A stretch of DNA of 64,000 nt from Schistosoma haematobium (Eukaryota > Platyhelminthes > Trematoda > Strigeidida > Schistosomatidae), in the NCBI RefSeq assembly GCF_000699445.3, contig NC_067196.1:4402001-4466000 (forward strand), read 5' to 3'. The notes below the pieces were generated by a model. It was not told where the DNA came from. It was given only the letters and a program-made list of their open reading frames with translations, and made no database searches. A program made the translations under genes and the position numbers. This document shows, one piece after another, positions 43,998-55,305 of the stretch; position 1 is the stretch's first letter, and each line of letters starts with the position of its first letter.

Positions 43998-44042
43998 ACC
44001 CAGGACCCGGGTTTCGTGCTACTTGGCACTCGTCAGCAAGAT
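43998..44042 (-). ncRNA. F3 hammerhead ribozyme, intact core
   Basis: Minus strand: CTGACGA (44030-44036), perfect GTGC/GCAC stem II with CAAGTA loop, GAAAC (44011-44015), ACCCGGGT stem III, GTC (44004-44006). Stem I is weaker because of a T-T mismatch near its base. Confidence 0.75.
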
Positions 44043-44079
44043 GTACCTGTAATCTTGAGGGGAACTGGTGCTCCCTGAC

Positions 44080-44150
44080 GGATTCGATCCCGTATCACCC
44101 AGCTTCACAGTCAGAGACGTTACCACTGAGCTATCCGGGCTGATAGCATG
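44080..44150 (-). promoter_or_regulatory. F3 tRNA-like pol III head
   Basis: Minus strand: GCCCGGATAGCTCAGTGGTA (A-box) and GGGATCGAATCCGTC (B-box). It looks like the body of a tRNA but lacks a full cloverleaf and leads straight into the F3 repeat, so I call it a SINE promoter and not a tRNA gene. Confidence 0.65.
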
Positions 44151-44300
44151 CGATCTGCACTAATAAGGACTTGACACACATGACATTGGTCACCACCCAG
44201 TGATCAATCAATTCTGAAAGATGGATAGTGGTCGACAGTGGAATCTAGTTTGACACGCGTTTCGTCCTATTTGAGACTCATCAGCTAGATGTTAATTTTT

Positions 44301-44752
44301 TCTGTTGAATTTTTTTTGGGGTATAATCAAATTATTATCCTTCTATTTATATGTTTATTTATGATCATAAGACAGTCTCTACTCAGATTATTGATATTTT
44401 AATGTAAAAAAGACAGTATAAAATAACAAGAAAAAAAAATTATTCACGTAGGTGAGGAAATGACCAGACTAACTTAAGAGTACTATCCATTGATAAAGGG
44501 GGAAGTCCATTTGACCTTGAAAATTGAGCAAATGTATTTATACTCATATATGTATGCTATTTATGGGATAGATAAATATGATGAAATCAACCAATCAGAA
44601 TAAACGCTTTCTTTCAATTCGCCCACTCATAGTTAAGATAGATATTTTTATTATTATAGTTACTACCTAATACCTGTTATGCTCATTATTTATAATGTAC
44701 TGAATTAAACGGAGTTATAAATAGTATATTCTTATAATATACAAGAAGTAGT
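44301..44752. promoter_or_regulatory. Upstream region of the PC2 gene
   Basis: AT-rich. A TATA-like TTATAAATAG at about 44714-44722 lies only ~35 nt from the ATG, so either the 5' UTR is very short, or an upstream exon or trans-splice site exists. Not resolved. Confidence 0.35.
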
Positions 44753-46330
44753 ATGACCATATTAATCTTTGGAATTATTTATCATATCATTACACAGATA
44801 TCATATGGGAAAATACATACTAATCAATGGTTAGTAAAATTAAAACATAATGGTAATGATAGAGATGAATTGAAAAGATCAGCAAATGAAATAGCTAGAG
44901 AACTTGGTTTCATAACATTAAATGAGCATAATTATGGTGAACCAAATGAATTTGTATTTACACATATAGGTTTACCATATGCTCGTGGTACACCAAGTTA
45001 CATACATAATCATCGTTTAAATAAACATCCATCAATTGATAATGCTATACAAATTGAAGGATTTGTACGTAGAAAACGTGGTTATCGTCCATTAACTGAT
45101 GATAATTTAAGTCGAATTAATATTCCAAAAGCAAGAGTATTAACGGATAAAGAAAAAGAATTAAGTGAATTACGAAGTAAAACAGATCCATTATTTGAAA
45201 GTGAATGGTATTTACATAATATTGGACAAGCTGATGGTGTTCCAGGATTAGATTTAAATGTATTAGCTGCATGGTCACAAAATATTACTGGTCGTGGAGT
45301 GATTACAGCAATTATGGATGATGGTGTAGATTATTTACATCCAGATATAGCTGGTAATTATGCTGCAGAAGCAAGCTATGATTTTTCTAGTAATGATGCA
45401 TTCCCATATCCACGTTACACAGACGATTGGTTTAACAGTCATGGGACACGTTGTGCTGGAGAAGTTGCTGCAATTGCTGGTAATGGAGTTTGTGGAGTTG
45501 GTGTTGCACCAGGTTCTAAAGTAGCTGGACTACGAATGTTAGATCAACCTTATATGACAGATTTAATTGAAGCAGCTGCAATGGCCTATGCCCGTGATCT
45601 TATCGACATATATTCAGCTAGTTGGGGACCTACAGACGATGGGACGACTGTTGATGGTCCAAGAAATCAAACTATGCGAGCTCTAGTAGATGGTGTAAAC
45701 AAAGGCCGAAAAGGTAAAGGTAGTTTATATGTTTGGGCATCAGGTGATGGTGGAGAGAATGACGATTGTAACTGTGATGGTTATGCAGCTAGTATGTGGA
45801 CAATAAGTATTAATTCAGTTACAAATGATGGTCATACGGCTGTTTATGATGAATCTTGTGCTTCAACATTGGCTTCAACATTTTCCAATGGTAAGAGCCC
45901 ATTTCTTCGTGATGCTGGAGTTGGAACTATTGATTTATATGGAAATTGTACACTTCATCATTCAGGTACATCAGCTGCAGCACCAGAAGCAGCTGGTGTA
46001 TTTGCTTTAGCATTAGAAGCTCAAAATGAACTTACTTGGAGAGATATACAACATCTTACTGTACTTACTTCGAAACGTAATCATTTATACGATAGACAAC
46101 ATAATCATAATTGGACAATTAATGGTGCTGGTTTAGAATTCAATCATTTATTTGGTTTTGGTGTACTAGATGCTGGTGATATGGTACATTTAGCGAAAAA
46201 ATGGAAAACTGTACCTGAACGTTTTCACTGTGTTGCTGGAACATTTAATGGTCGTAAAATTGCACGTCTCGGTCAACCTATATTTCTAGAATTGGATACT
46301 GATGCATGTATGAATAATCCCATAAATCAA
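44753..46330 (+). CDS. PCSK2: Neuroendocrine (prohormone) convertase 2, exon with residues 1-526
   Basis: Subtilisin/kexin-type serine endoprotease that cuts prohormones and neuropeptide precursors after paired basic residues in the regulated secretory pathway. Residues 1-19 form a weak signal peptide. The prodomain follows and ends at RRKR (106-109), the primary autocleavage site. In the catalytic domain the triad is Asp189 (IMDDGVDY), His230 (FNSHGTRC) and Ser407 (SGTSAAAP). The oxyanion residue is Asp332 in WASGDGG, where other convertases have Asn; this Asp marks PC2. The P domain starts near residue 465. The exon ends in phase 0 at GTGAGT (46331); the reading frame continues to 46609 but that part is intron with an F1 repeat. 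No frameshift or missing key residue seen. A 1.58-kb single exon for most of a convertase is unusual. Confidence 0.95.
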
Positions 46331-46394
46331 GTGAGTCTTAATAATATTCTTGGAAGAAATATTACAATAATTATCTTTCTTATCAGAAGGGGTT

Positions 46395-46510
46395 TTGTGG
46401 AGGTTTTTAATAATTTTATAGTTGAATTCATAAGTCAATTGAAGCTAGACCATCATGGAAAACCTGGAAGCACTGGACGGTCGTTTCGGCCTAGTATGGG
46501 ACTCCTCAAT
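46395..46510 (-). repeat. F1 fragment with truncated hammerhead
   Basis: Minus tail and most of the ribozyme (GAAAC, GTC, stem II), truncated at TTGAGGA. It lies 65 nt inside the PC2 intron. Confidence 0.7.
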
Positions 46511-46904
46511 AGAGAAAGGAAATGTTCAATCGGGCTTGATATTACATCTTTTAACTCCATACTATTCTCGAATCACTTTAGAAAGTCAAAGCGCAATCTG
46601 TACTTATAGGTTTATTGATAAAATTCTTTTCTTAAGAAATGTTACTTCGTTAGGTCGACGTAATCTACTTTCAGTTTTAATTGGTTGAAGGCTATCGACA
46701 GCGATCTCTGAACCCATGTTTCATTCTAGTTGGTACTCATCAGAGATACATATCTATCACTTTTAATAACATTCTCCGTGGGATTCAGACTCATGTTAAT
46801 CAATGTCACGAATTTTTTTATTTACCAATAAGCTATTTCAGCAAAAGCTGATTTTCTATATGACTGAGCTATTTGCACTGACTTATTAAGGGGTAATTTT
46901 AACA

Positions 46905-47160
46905 GTTAAATTCATTAGTCGATTTAAGATAGACCAACACTGAAAACTTGGATGCACTGGACGGTCATTTCGTCCCAATATGGGACTCCTCAGTAGTGCG
47001 CATCCACGATTCACGACTGATAGGTCCTGCGTTCGAATCTTGCAGAGGGCGGGATCGTGGATGCGCACTGCTGAATAGTCCCATATAAGGACGAAATGAC
47101 CGTCCAATGCTTCCAAGTTTTTCATGGTGGTCTAGCTTTAATTGACTCATGATTTCAACT
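46905..47160. repeat. F1 inverted pair, palindrome of about 110-bp arms
   Basis: A minus F1 tail plus hammerhead (CTGAGGA, GTCCC/GGGAC, GAAAT, GTC kept) and a plus copy (core CTGAATA, broken) share one short tRNA-like centre (about 47010-47060). Confidence 0.8.
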
Positions 47161-47734
47161 GATGACGTATTTAAATAATTCATACTGATTGATCTGGAGT
47201 TGTTGTTCTATGAGCTGGATAGTTTTGGTCATGTGACTTTCATCGTTCTTCGGAACAACATCATCAGCACAAACTTCTGATTACTTAGTATTATGAATTG
47301 AACTGAAATTTTTACTTCATATTCAGCCATCACATTTTATCAAATAAGAATATACGAAAGCTGACATTTTAATATTTCTCATAATATTAGCAATTGATTA
47401 TTCACATTTAATCATTACAATGGTAGATAGGTTTTTCTAATATGTTGAAATATAGACAAGTTGATAGTAATCTCGGAACTTTGCTAATCGCTGGCAAATG
47501 GGCAAATGAATATACACAAAAAGAAACACAAGTACAACGGCAAGTACAATTTCGATACATTTCCGCTTTTGGTTTTACTTTAGTAATGGTTGACTGACTA
47601 ATCTTTTTTCTAAACCATCAGAGTATTAATTTAATCAAATAATCTACTGATTTAAGTAGATCTCATGAAGAAGACGAAAACTGAAAATTAACTATCTATT
47701 CTTTGAAGAAACAGAATAACAAATGTTTCTAAGC

Positions 47735-48290
47735 AAAGATGGATAGTGGCTAACAGTGGAATCCAGTTTGACGCGAGTTTCGTCCTATTTGAAACTCCTC
47801 AGCTGGACCTACCTGCATTTCAGAGTTGATGTTCACTCTGAGACTACAACCCAGTACCGTCCGCCTCAAACACCATCGCATTATCTACTTAGCTACTGAG
47901 ACCTGATAGCCACCTGCTTGTGCAATGGGGTGAAGTTATATTCACTTGGTATTGTTTACTTGTATCTTCCCATTGTTATTTAAGACTGCAATTGATCAGT
48001 CTCTTGCTGGCATATGTGCATCCTGTGTGAAATTCATCGATATTGCCTGAAGTCACAAGCTTTACCCAGCTGACGAGTCCGGAGTAGGAAGAAACGCGCG
48101 TCAAACTGGATTCCACTGCTATCCACTATCCATTTTTGATTAAAAAGCTTGTGACTAAAGGCAATATCGAGGCAATTCGCACAGTATGCACATAGATGCC
48201 AACATGAGACCGATCATTTGTAGTTCAAAACATCAATGGGAATATACACGTAAACAACACCAAGTGAATATAATTTATCTGTTGTTTCAA
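47735..48290. repeat. F2 inverted pair with permuted order
   Basis: A minus unit (47735-48066) reads tail, head, hammerhead on its own strand. A plus hammerhead (48065-48120) plus tail (to about 48290) follows at once. The minus ribozyme has CTGAGGA, GAAAC and GTC; the plus one has CTGACGA, GAAAC and GTC with one stem II mismatch. Confidence 0.75.
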
Positions 48291-49341
48291 AAAAAGGATA
48301 TCGTGTATTGAACATATAGACTTCTAGAGTCAGCAAGCGGACATCACCAGTTTCATACAAGGTCAAACTAAAATACTTATGTTTTATAATCAATATAATT
48401 GGTGTTGTCAGGGAGCTTAATCTGGTCTGTTGTTATCATAAAGTATTATGACAGTTCACTTATTCAAAGGGTTGTTTTTTTACTGGAAAACTTTAGTAAA
48501 GCTAGGTAATATTAAGTTCTTTCTCTTTATCATGGCGTTAAAGCTAACTAATTTTCAATGGCTTAAATTTCTTCATAGTATATTACTAGTTATCTCAAGT
48601 TTAACACTAATACCAAACATTCTTAAGCCATAGTTTTATTAAAACTCTATAATCTTATAGATTCATGTTAATTAAAACAGAAAAACACTGAGATTTGCCG
48701 AATACAAGGTAGAAGAAAAACATTGATTTTATCGGTAGGTTTTATTTATCCGCCAAAAACATGATAACAAGTTATTAATTGAATACACTCATTTGTAAAC
48801 AGGTTTCACTGGCATTTTGGTCCACAAGGGTGCTTGGTACCTGTGTGGTTACGCCACAGGATTGAGCTGTACTATTCAGATTGTAGCGTTATCTGGCTCT
48901 CCTGTTAAACGGGATTGAGTTCTACTGTTTGGGTTGTCACGTGAAAGTCTGTCTGCTGTCTGGTTCTCCTGAAAACCAATTAAAAATTACCTTGACCCAC
49001 AAGGGTATATATATAAGACTATTTCACTGGCATTTGAAGGTTAGTTAATGAATATCATACATAACATTGGAATGATGACAGTACAACTGGATACTATGCT
49101 ATAATTGTGCAAATCGATATTATACTGAGTAAATATTATAGTGAATTAATATAGGCAAATACTAATTGTGATATTGAATTGATATCCCCCTTAATTCATA
49201 CAAATTAATGTTGTACTATACAAATAGGATACAAATATTTTAATACATTAAAACATATGTAACGCTATAGAAATGTCACAATGAATTAAACCATTATCCT
49301 ACGTTTCGTCCAGTCCCAATATCAAGGACGAGTAATATTTT
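48291..49341. other. PC2 intron, no feature recognised
   Basis: AT-rich. A short internal duplication is visible around 48795-48830 and 49020-49035 (TTTCACTGGCATTT). Confidence 0.35.
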
Positions 49342-49598
49342 GGCCAGATTATAATTCATAGACGGACCAATGAAGTCGAGAATACCATGTCTTGGAAGTG
49401 GGCCCGAAATTCATTCATCTATATTGCTAAATAGCATTTTGGCATTATAGCTGATGTTAGTTCGTGATGAAAATCCCTAATCTAAATCTTAATTCCTTAC
49501 ACTGATATATAGCCCTCTTTTGAACCTAGTAAGTAGGTAGGTTGTCTCAAGATCATTTTAGCATCTTACAAAGGTCATCCATAAATTATAGTTTCACC
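49342..49598 (+). mobile_element. TIR element (MITE-like), copy 3
   Basis: GGCCAGATTATAATTCATAG ... CCATAAATTATAGTTTCACC, diverged ends; same internal blocks as copy 1. Confidence 0.65.
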
Positions 49599-50689
49599 TT
49601 AATGTATCGTTCACTGGATGTAAACGTGGCTATTCCGATTGGAGATGGTCTTGAATATTGTGCTTCTAAAATGTCCCTAGGATTTTTAAAGTTTCTTTAA
49701 TCTACAACTTTGAAATGTTCTCAGTCAAATTTGTTTCCGTATACAGTTAGGGTCAATTAGTCACATATTCAAAGATTAATAACCTGTGCTACAAACATCT
49801 ATCCTCCGGTAATCCAATTTTAATAGTCTATAGCGTGAACTGACAAGGACGAATCAGTTGTTCCGTGCTTCCAGCCTTTCTGTTGTCATCTAACTAGGGT
49901 TAATTCGTGATGTAAACTAAGAAAACCGTCTCCACAAACTCCTTACATTTTTGATATAATTTCATTGAAAGTGCGAAATGACCAGCTATCATAGTGAAAC
50001 TTAAAAATCTCTATCTCAGTTTAAGTTCAAGTGCCAATAAAGTATCTCATGATTAAAAGCCGTCTGATCGTGTATACTATCAACGTCAAATCGATAATCG
50101 GACTTTAAGCACAGGTACCATTTATTTGGCTTTGACTTAAACATAATTTCTGTTCGATAAGTGTGGATATTTGAAGAACATGAAGCTTTTTATACTATTA
50201 TAGGGTTAATTATTATATCTGTTTTGATTGAGTAGAGTTTAAACATATATTTTATGATATTTTCATATTATTCAATGTATAAGCTTTCATCTAATTTATT
50301 TACCGTTGATATATATTTTGCCATAATTATTGTTAGCCAAGTTATACAACTGTCATTCAGTTGTGTATCGCTTATGATGTAGTTGTAAATAAACTAAGAT
50401 TTCTTACTTATAATGTCGTTTCCGTCATGTAATTGATATTTATAATCATTTGAGTCTTTAAACCCTAAAAGGTTCATTGACGTGTTATATCTGTTTACTG
50501 ATTGGTTACAAGGAATAAGACAAACTGAGTAGACAATGAAAATTCGGATTTCAGTCCATTGTCAGAGATCAACTATTTTTATATGAAAAAAGGAAGATAG
50601 TTGCTTTGATAAAGACTAATCAAATTAGTTATTAGTGTACTCTTATTATCTCTTGATCTGACTAAGTGGACATATAAAAGATTTATGGA
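49599..50689. other. PC2 intron with diverged hammerhead-like piece
   Basis: Near 49830-49930, AAGGACGAATCAGTTGTTCC and TGCTTCCAG recall F1/F4 repeats, without a usable core. Otherwise AT-rich. Confidence 0.35.
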
Positions 50690-51195
50690 CGACAAACTCA
50701 AAACAACTGTCAAACAATATCGAAGTCAGAATCTTCAATATGAACGTCAAAACAGTTCTACTGTACGGAGCTTAAATTTGAAGAACTACTACAACCATCA
50801 TCAAATAGGTACAAGTATTTATAAATAGTTGTCTATACAAGATACTCAACATCCACTGATCGGATAACATCAGCAACACTCTACTGTGGGAGAGAGCAAT
50901 CCAGCTTACAGCTGAAGAGGAAATGAGGAAAAGACAATGGAAATGGATAGGACATACATTACGCAAATCACTAAACTGCATCACGATACAAGCCTCAACT
51001 TGGAATCCTGAAGGGAAGCGGAAACGAGGAAGGCCAAAGAACACATTACGTTGGGAGATAAAAGCAGATATGAAAAGGATGAATAGCAACTGAAAAGAGC
51101 TGGAAAGGATTACCAAAGACAGGATTGGATGGAGAGTGCTGGTGGGTGGACTATTTTCCTCCACAAGGAGTAACAGGCATAAGTAAGTAAGTAAG
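50690..51195 (+). mobile_element. 3' end of RTE-type non-LTR retrotransposon
   Basis: Broken pol C-terminus parallel to 4490-5335: [11 protein letters not shown] near 50940, GRPKNTLRW near 51030 and [12 protein letters not shown] near 51128, then ACAGGCATAAGTAAGTAAGT, the tandem tail. A 5'-truncated insertion inside the PC2 intron, directly abutting a TIR element. Confidence 0.75.
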
Positions 51196-51196
51196 T

Positions 51197-51450
51197 CTGA
51201 GCGACCTCGAGAGTGCCCACCTGATAACTAGAACCAAATGAAGGTTATAATACAGTTTGAAGAATAAGGATTATGATTTACATTTGATGGTTAAGATTAC
51301 GAATTAGATTTAGAGTTTTCATCACGAACTGATATTAACTATAATGCCAAAACGTTATTTAGCCAAATAAATGAATGAATTTTGCACCAAAAACCCGAGA
51401 CCTCTTATCTTATATCTGATTGTTTCGTCCATAAATTATAGTCTTACCAA
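51197..51450 (-). mobile_element. TIR element (MITE-like), copy 4, one end missing
   Basis: The right end CCATAAATTATAGTCTTACC is present; the left terminal repeat is replaced by the RTE tail, so the RTE end probably cut into it. Confidence 0.65.
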
Positions 51451-51604
51451 AGATTCGATTTCACAACACTTTTCAATGATGATATGCTTTTAGAAAATCA
51501 TCATTTCACTAAAACTACTCAAGATAATCAATGAGTTATTTTCTGCTTAAGTTTAGATAATTTTCTTCACTATTTTTCTTATCTAATTTATTCTATAATA
51601 ATAG

Positions 51605-51997
51605 GTTAATTATTTGGAACATGTTCAAGCTTTTATAACAATTAAAGCAACACGTCGTGGTGATATAACTCTATTCCTTACGTCACCAATGAATACCACA
51701 TCAATGCTATTAAGACGTCGACCAAAAGATGCTGATAATACAAGAGGTTTCACTAAATGGCCATTTATGACTACACATATGTGGAGTGAAAATCCTCGTG
51801 GAAAATGGTTACTTACAATTGGATTAGATTCAAATTCTAAAGATCCATTAGGTTATGCAATATTAACTGAATGGATACTTGTTGTTCATGGTACACAACA
51901 ACCACCTTATGCTCATCTATCTGATTCTACTATAAATATTGCACCAAAATTAGGTATAGTGAAGAAACAACATGAAACTAAACGATTTAATGCTTGA
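51605..51997 (+). CDS. PCSK2: PC2 last exon, residues 527-656
   Basis: Phase 0 from the 44753-46330 exon. Completes the P domain: VNYLEHVQAFITIKATRRGD includes the RRGD motif (543-546), then FTKWPFMTTHMWSENPRGKW and TEWILVVHGT, all typical of PC2. It ends in a short basic tail with TGA at 51995-51997. The P domain stabilises the catalytic domain and sets the calcium and pH needs. The total protein is 656 residues, close to animal PC2. Partner 7B2 is not in the window. Confidence 0.95.
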   Translation, partial: VNYLEHVQAFITIKATRRGDITLFLTSPMNTTSMLLRRRPKDADNTRGFTKWPFMTTHMWSENPRGKWLLTIGLDSNSKDPLGYAILTEWILVVHGTQQPPYAHLSDSTINIAPKLGIVKKQHETKRFNA

Positions 51998-52600
51998 AAA
52001 AGAAGATAATTAAATAAACATGGAAATCCATGGAAACATGGATATAAGCAAAGTTATTCGATTCTACTCATCTTATTTTATTTCGGAACATTGTATCATC
52101 AATGTTGTCTATTTTATGACATACATATTTGATAGTACTTATATTCAATTATATAGTGAAATCAGTCTATATCATCTTAACTGTTGTAAAATAATTCTTT
52201 CTTTAGAGAAAAAAAAAGAAGTACAGAAGTACATCATCATGATAACAATTGTATTAGTAACTATTGCCTTTCCTACTTTTTTTTAAGAGTAATGCAACAA
52301 AGAAATACATACATTACGTCATTAATTACATATGTCATAGTTTTTGTGACTGACTGTCTGTCTATCTATCTGTCTGTTTGTCTGTCTGTCTATCTATCTA
52401 TCAATTTATTATTCCATTCACAAGATGTAATATGTATTTTATTATTATTTGTTATGTCTTTCGAAAATTGTTTGTAAATGGTTTCATCACCATTCATGTA
52501 TGTGATTATCATCTTTATTCTTGTTTGTCATGTATCAACTTTGTGACTTCTTATTCATTTCTCCCTTTCAGAATTGAATAAAACAGATTTATTAATTGTC
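51998..52600 (+). other. PC2 3' UTR region
   Basis: AATAAA occurs at 52013-52018 (16 nt past the stop) and 52577-52582. The second leaves room for a 580-nt UTR. A TCTG/TCTA microsatellite lies at about 52345-52400. Confidence 0.45.
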
Positions 52601-52639
52601 AGTCATTTGAAAATTCTTATCATATTTAAAAGATTAGAA

Positions 52640-52870
52640 GGGGTTTTGTGGATATTGTGGTAATTTTAATAGTTGAGATCATGAGTCAAATGAAGCTAGA
52701 CCACTACCATGGAAAATCTAGAAGCACTGGATGGCCGTTTCATCCTATTGTGGGGCTCCTCAACAGTGCGCGTTCACGATCCCGCCTCGCAACATTTGAA
52801 CCCAGGTGGTCTAGCTTCAATTGACTCATGATCTCAACTATTAAAATTATTATACTATCCACAAAACACC
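52640..52870. repeat. F1 inverted pair, decayed
   Basis: A minus F1 unit with a broken core (TTGAGGA, ATC for GTC) runs into a plus F1 tail at about 52804, skipping the plus ribozyme. Confidence 0.7.
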
Positions 52871-52879
52871 CTCTGATAT

Positions 52880-53260
52880 GAATCAACATATGCTCACTAG
52901 TGACTGGCTTCAAGAGGTATATCCTGGAGTTCTAGTGACAGGCAGTGACCAGTGGAGTTCAACCGGGTTTGTTGTGAGATGGTAACTCACCAATGACAAT
53001 GGTGGATGTGTCACTTGATTTCATGAATTAGTTGAAGTTAGATATTAACACCGTTGGATGCCGGCCAGCTCAGTGGTCTAGTGGTTAAGCGCTCACGCGC
53101 GAGACTGATAAGTCCTCGTTACAAAAATCGCGAGGCGGAATCGTGGATAAGCACCGCTGAGGAGACGCACACTGGGACGAAACGGCCGTCCAGTGCTTCC
53201 AGGTTTTCCATAGTGGTTGTCGAGTTTCAATTGACTCATGATCTCAACTATTAATATTTA
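52880..53260 (+). repeat. F1 repeat, full length, weak hammerhead
   Basis: Contains the 5' arm, A-box CAGCTCAGTGGTCTAGTGG, a damaged B-box and a hammerhead with CTGAGGA, GAAAC and GTC but an unpaired stem II (GACG against GGAC). Confidence 0.75.
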
Positions 53261-54330
53261 AAAGATACACATGAATGAAGAATATTCTTTTTATTAAATT
53301 CTCTTCAAGTTCTACAATTCTATATCTGCATGAATAATCCCCAAAATGTGTCAGGTTTAAGGTGAAATACATGTTTCTGAAGAGAATTTATGGAAAAGAA
53401 TATTCTTTATTTATTATATCTGTCTTTTATTCATTTCATAAATAGATAAACAAACAAACAGATTAGAAACTAATCTCTTAGATGTTGTCTTTCAGTGATT
53501 ATAAGTGTGTTTCTATGTATGTGTGCTAGTGTAAGTGTAAGTATGTATCGTTGATTATTGGGTGTCAGTTTTAAAATAAAATTAGTATCTTAATGCAAGG
53601 TTCGTTTGTATTTCTCACCCTCTCTCTCTCTTTCCCTGAACTTTATGGTCATGTAAATTTGTTGAAAGACAATACTGTACGTGACCAATATGTCTTTGTG
53701 GCATTCTGCAAGTTTGCAACATATGTGATATAAGGGACTGGTGAAATGTATTAAAATAACACCTGTTATATTCATGTGATGTTGAACGTAATATGTTAAG
53801 TAGAAATTGACGGAATCATCATTACCAATACAGAAATGTGTCCACGAACTCTATTCTGATAATAATAATACTTTCACCAGTGACCAGCAATAGGACGCAT
53901 TCCCTAATTTTCACTGCAAAATTGTAACCAATGGTATCTAGTAACGTCGGGCATCAATGATGACGGTTACTATAAAACCTAAATGTCTAAGGCTCAACCT
54001 CTGCTGATATGGGCTGTGAGTGTATTTTATTAACGAGTCCCATATCAGGATGGAACAGCTACTAAGTTTTTTGTGGCTTTCAATGATTATCTAATTAGAA
54101 TCTACCCCTGATATACAATTATAAACCAATCAAAACTAGAATGATATCAACAATACTGACGGATATCTGGAGCTGGAAAGTCAAGAGGTAAACAAAGACA
54201 TTCAAAATTCGAAAGAAAACAACTGGCATATGAATTGTTTTCCACCATTTCAAATGATTTTCAATTCTCTAAAGTATATACATAATCCAACTAAAGCTTA
54301 AAAGCATTAACCATTGAACTGTGATTAGCT
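53261..54330. other. AT-rich intergenic with diverged hammerhead-like piece
   Basis: Near 53990-54080 AACGAGTCCCATATCAGGAT followed by GGAAC recalls the F4-like repeat; no functional core. Nothing else recognised. Confidence 0.35.
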
Positions 54331-54687
54331 TGTGGTGACCCACTTTTATCAACAGAACGCGATCGGTGTAATGGAAACAATATTTATTATAACCAATTGT
54401 ACCAGGGATTGTTTTACTGTACTTGTTTGTTTAACTGTACTAAAGACATTCTTCCTTCCGTTGATTGTGACCTTTCACGAATTCGGTTACGCTCAGTAAC
54501 CACACTTGTACTCCTTTGGCACGATCTCGGTATTCTTCCGGTACCACGAGATCGCCGACAAATACATCTCGACTACAGCCACTAACTGCCTTCTGATATT
54601 TGGTCTACAGGGGATCTTATCGATTGACTGCACATAGTCTTCGTGTATTTGTGATCATAGTCAACCGCGACTCGACGCCACACTACA
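54331..54687 (+). mobile_element. Solo LTR family A, 357 bp
   Basis: TGTGGTGACCCACTTTTATC ... CGCCACACTACA, with AGCT duplicated (54327-54330, 54688-54691). About 260 bp of its left part looks identical to the minus copy at 61947-62297; the right part is more diverged. Confidence 0.85.
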
Positions 54688-54811
54688 AGCTATAGAATAT
54701 TAAACGCTTATTATAAAACATAATGGACAAAGATTCATTTTCCAACATCATGTATGTATATACATAGTGAACTTTTTATGTAAACTGTAAATCATGGGTG
54801 TATTCTAGATC

Positions 54812-55305
54812 TTTCGTTTTATTTATTTATTTAAACACACAAATATTGGTACAAGGAGGCACCAAATAGATATGCACCACATAAATCATTCAAGTTGTGT
54901 GAGGGTTGGGATATTGTCCGTGTGCCCAAACCGAATCAGGTGGTTTCATTAGGGGATCACACCTCGAGCCTCCGACCTCAGGGTCTGATCCATAAGGCAG
55001 TGGAGCAACGACAATAGATTCATACTCCAATTGCTCCTTGTGGATACTGTAGCCCATATGCACCACTGGTTTTGAATCAGGGTTTTCCAACTCCCCTAGG
55101 TAGACTCTCCGTGTCCGCCAACCTGGTTAATGTGCCGAACATTCGCTTTTCGTCCTCTCAATTTCATAAACAACAGTAATGACACGAGAAGGCAGTGAAT
55201 AGGACTTCCCTGACAGAGGCTGTATATGCGTGGTCATGTGAGAGCATTTGGAGAGAGAGAGAGAGAGCTGACACTCTCCACTCTCGACCGTACCAGGGCG
55301 GAGGT
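54812..55305 (-). repeat. Retroposon C, minus copy
   Basis: Reverse complement of 42955-43475, from TTTATTTATTTAAACAC (3' tail) to a GAGAGAGAGA tract and CGACCGTACCAGGG. Confidence 0.75.

Larger units (their letters stand above)
43820..44300 (-). repeat. F3 unit inserted within an F2 unit
   Basis: On the minus strand an F2 hammerhead (44235-44292; CTGATGA, GAAAC, GTC) and an F2 tail (43965-43820) are separated by a complete F3 unit (about 43966-44215): tail, tRNA-like head, hammerhead. The F3 boundaries fall at the ATCCATCTTTG part of F2, so F3 appears to have inserted into F2. Confidence 0.7.
46331..51604 (+). other. PC2 intron, 5,274 nt
   Basis: GTGAGT donor and TATAATAATAG acceptor. It holds F1, F2, TIR-element and RTE fragments listed separately; the rest (for example 48300-49340 and 49930-50690) is AT-rich and unrecognised. 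Confidence 0.85.

Noticed and set aside
44080..44150. tRNA gene
   Set aside because: A- and B-box are good but the acceptor and anticodon arms do not complete a cloverleaf, and the segment is the head of an F3 repeat.
46331..46609. Continuation of the PC2 reading frame past GTGAGT
   Set aside because: The frame runs into an F1 repeat and loses all P-domain similarity, which resumes exactly at 51605 after an AG acceptor in the same phase.
54397..54585. Identical 62-codon frames at 54397-54585 and 62043-62231
   Set aside because: Both are inside solo LTR family A; other copies of the family break the frame.
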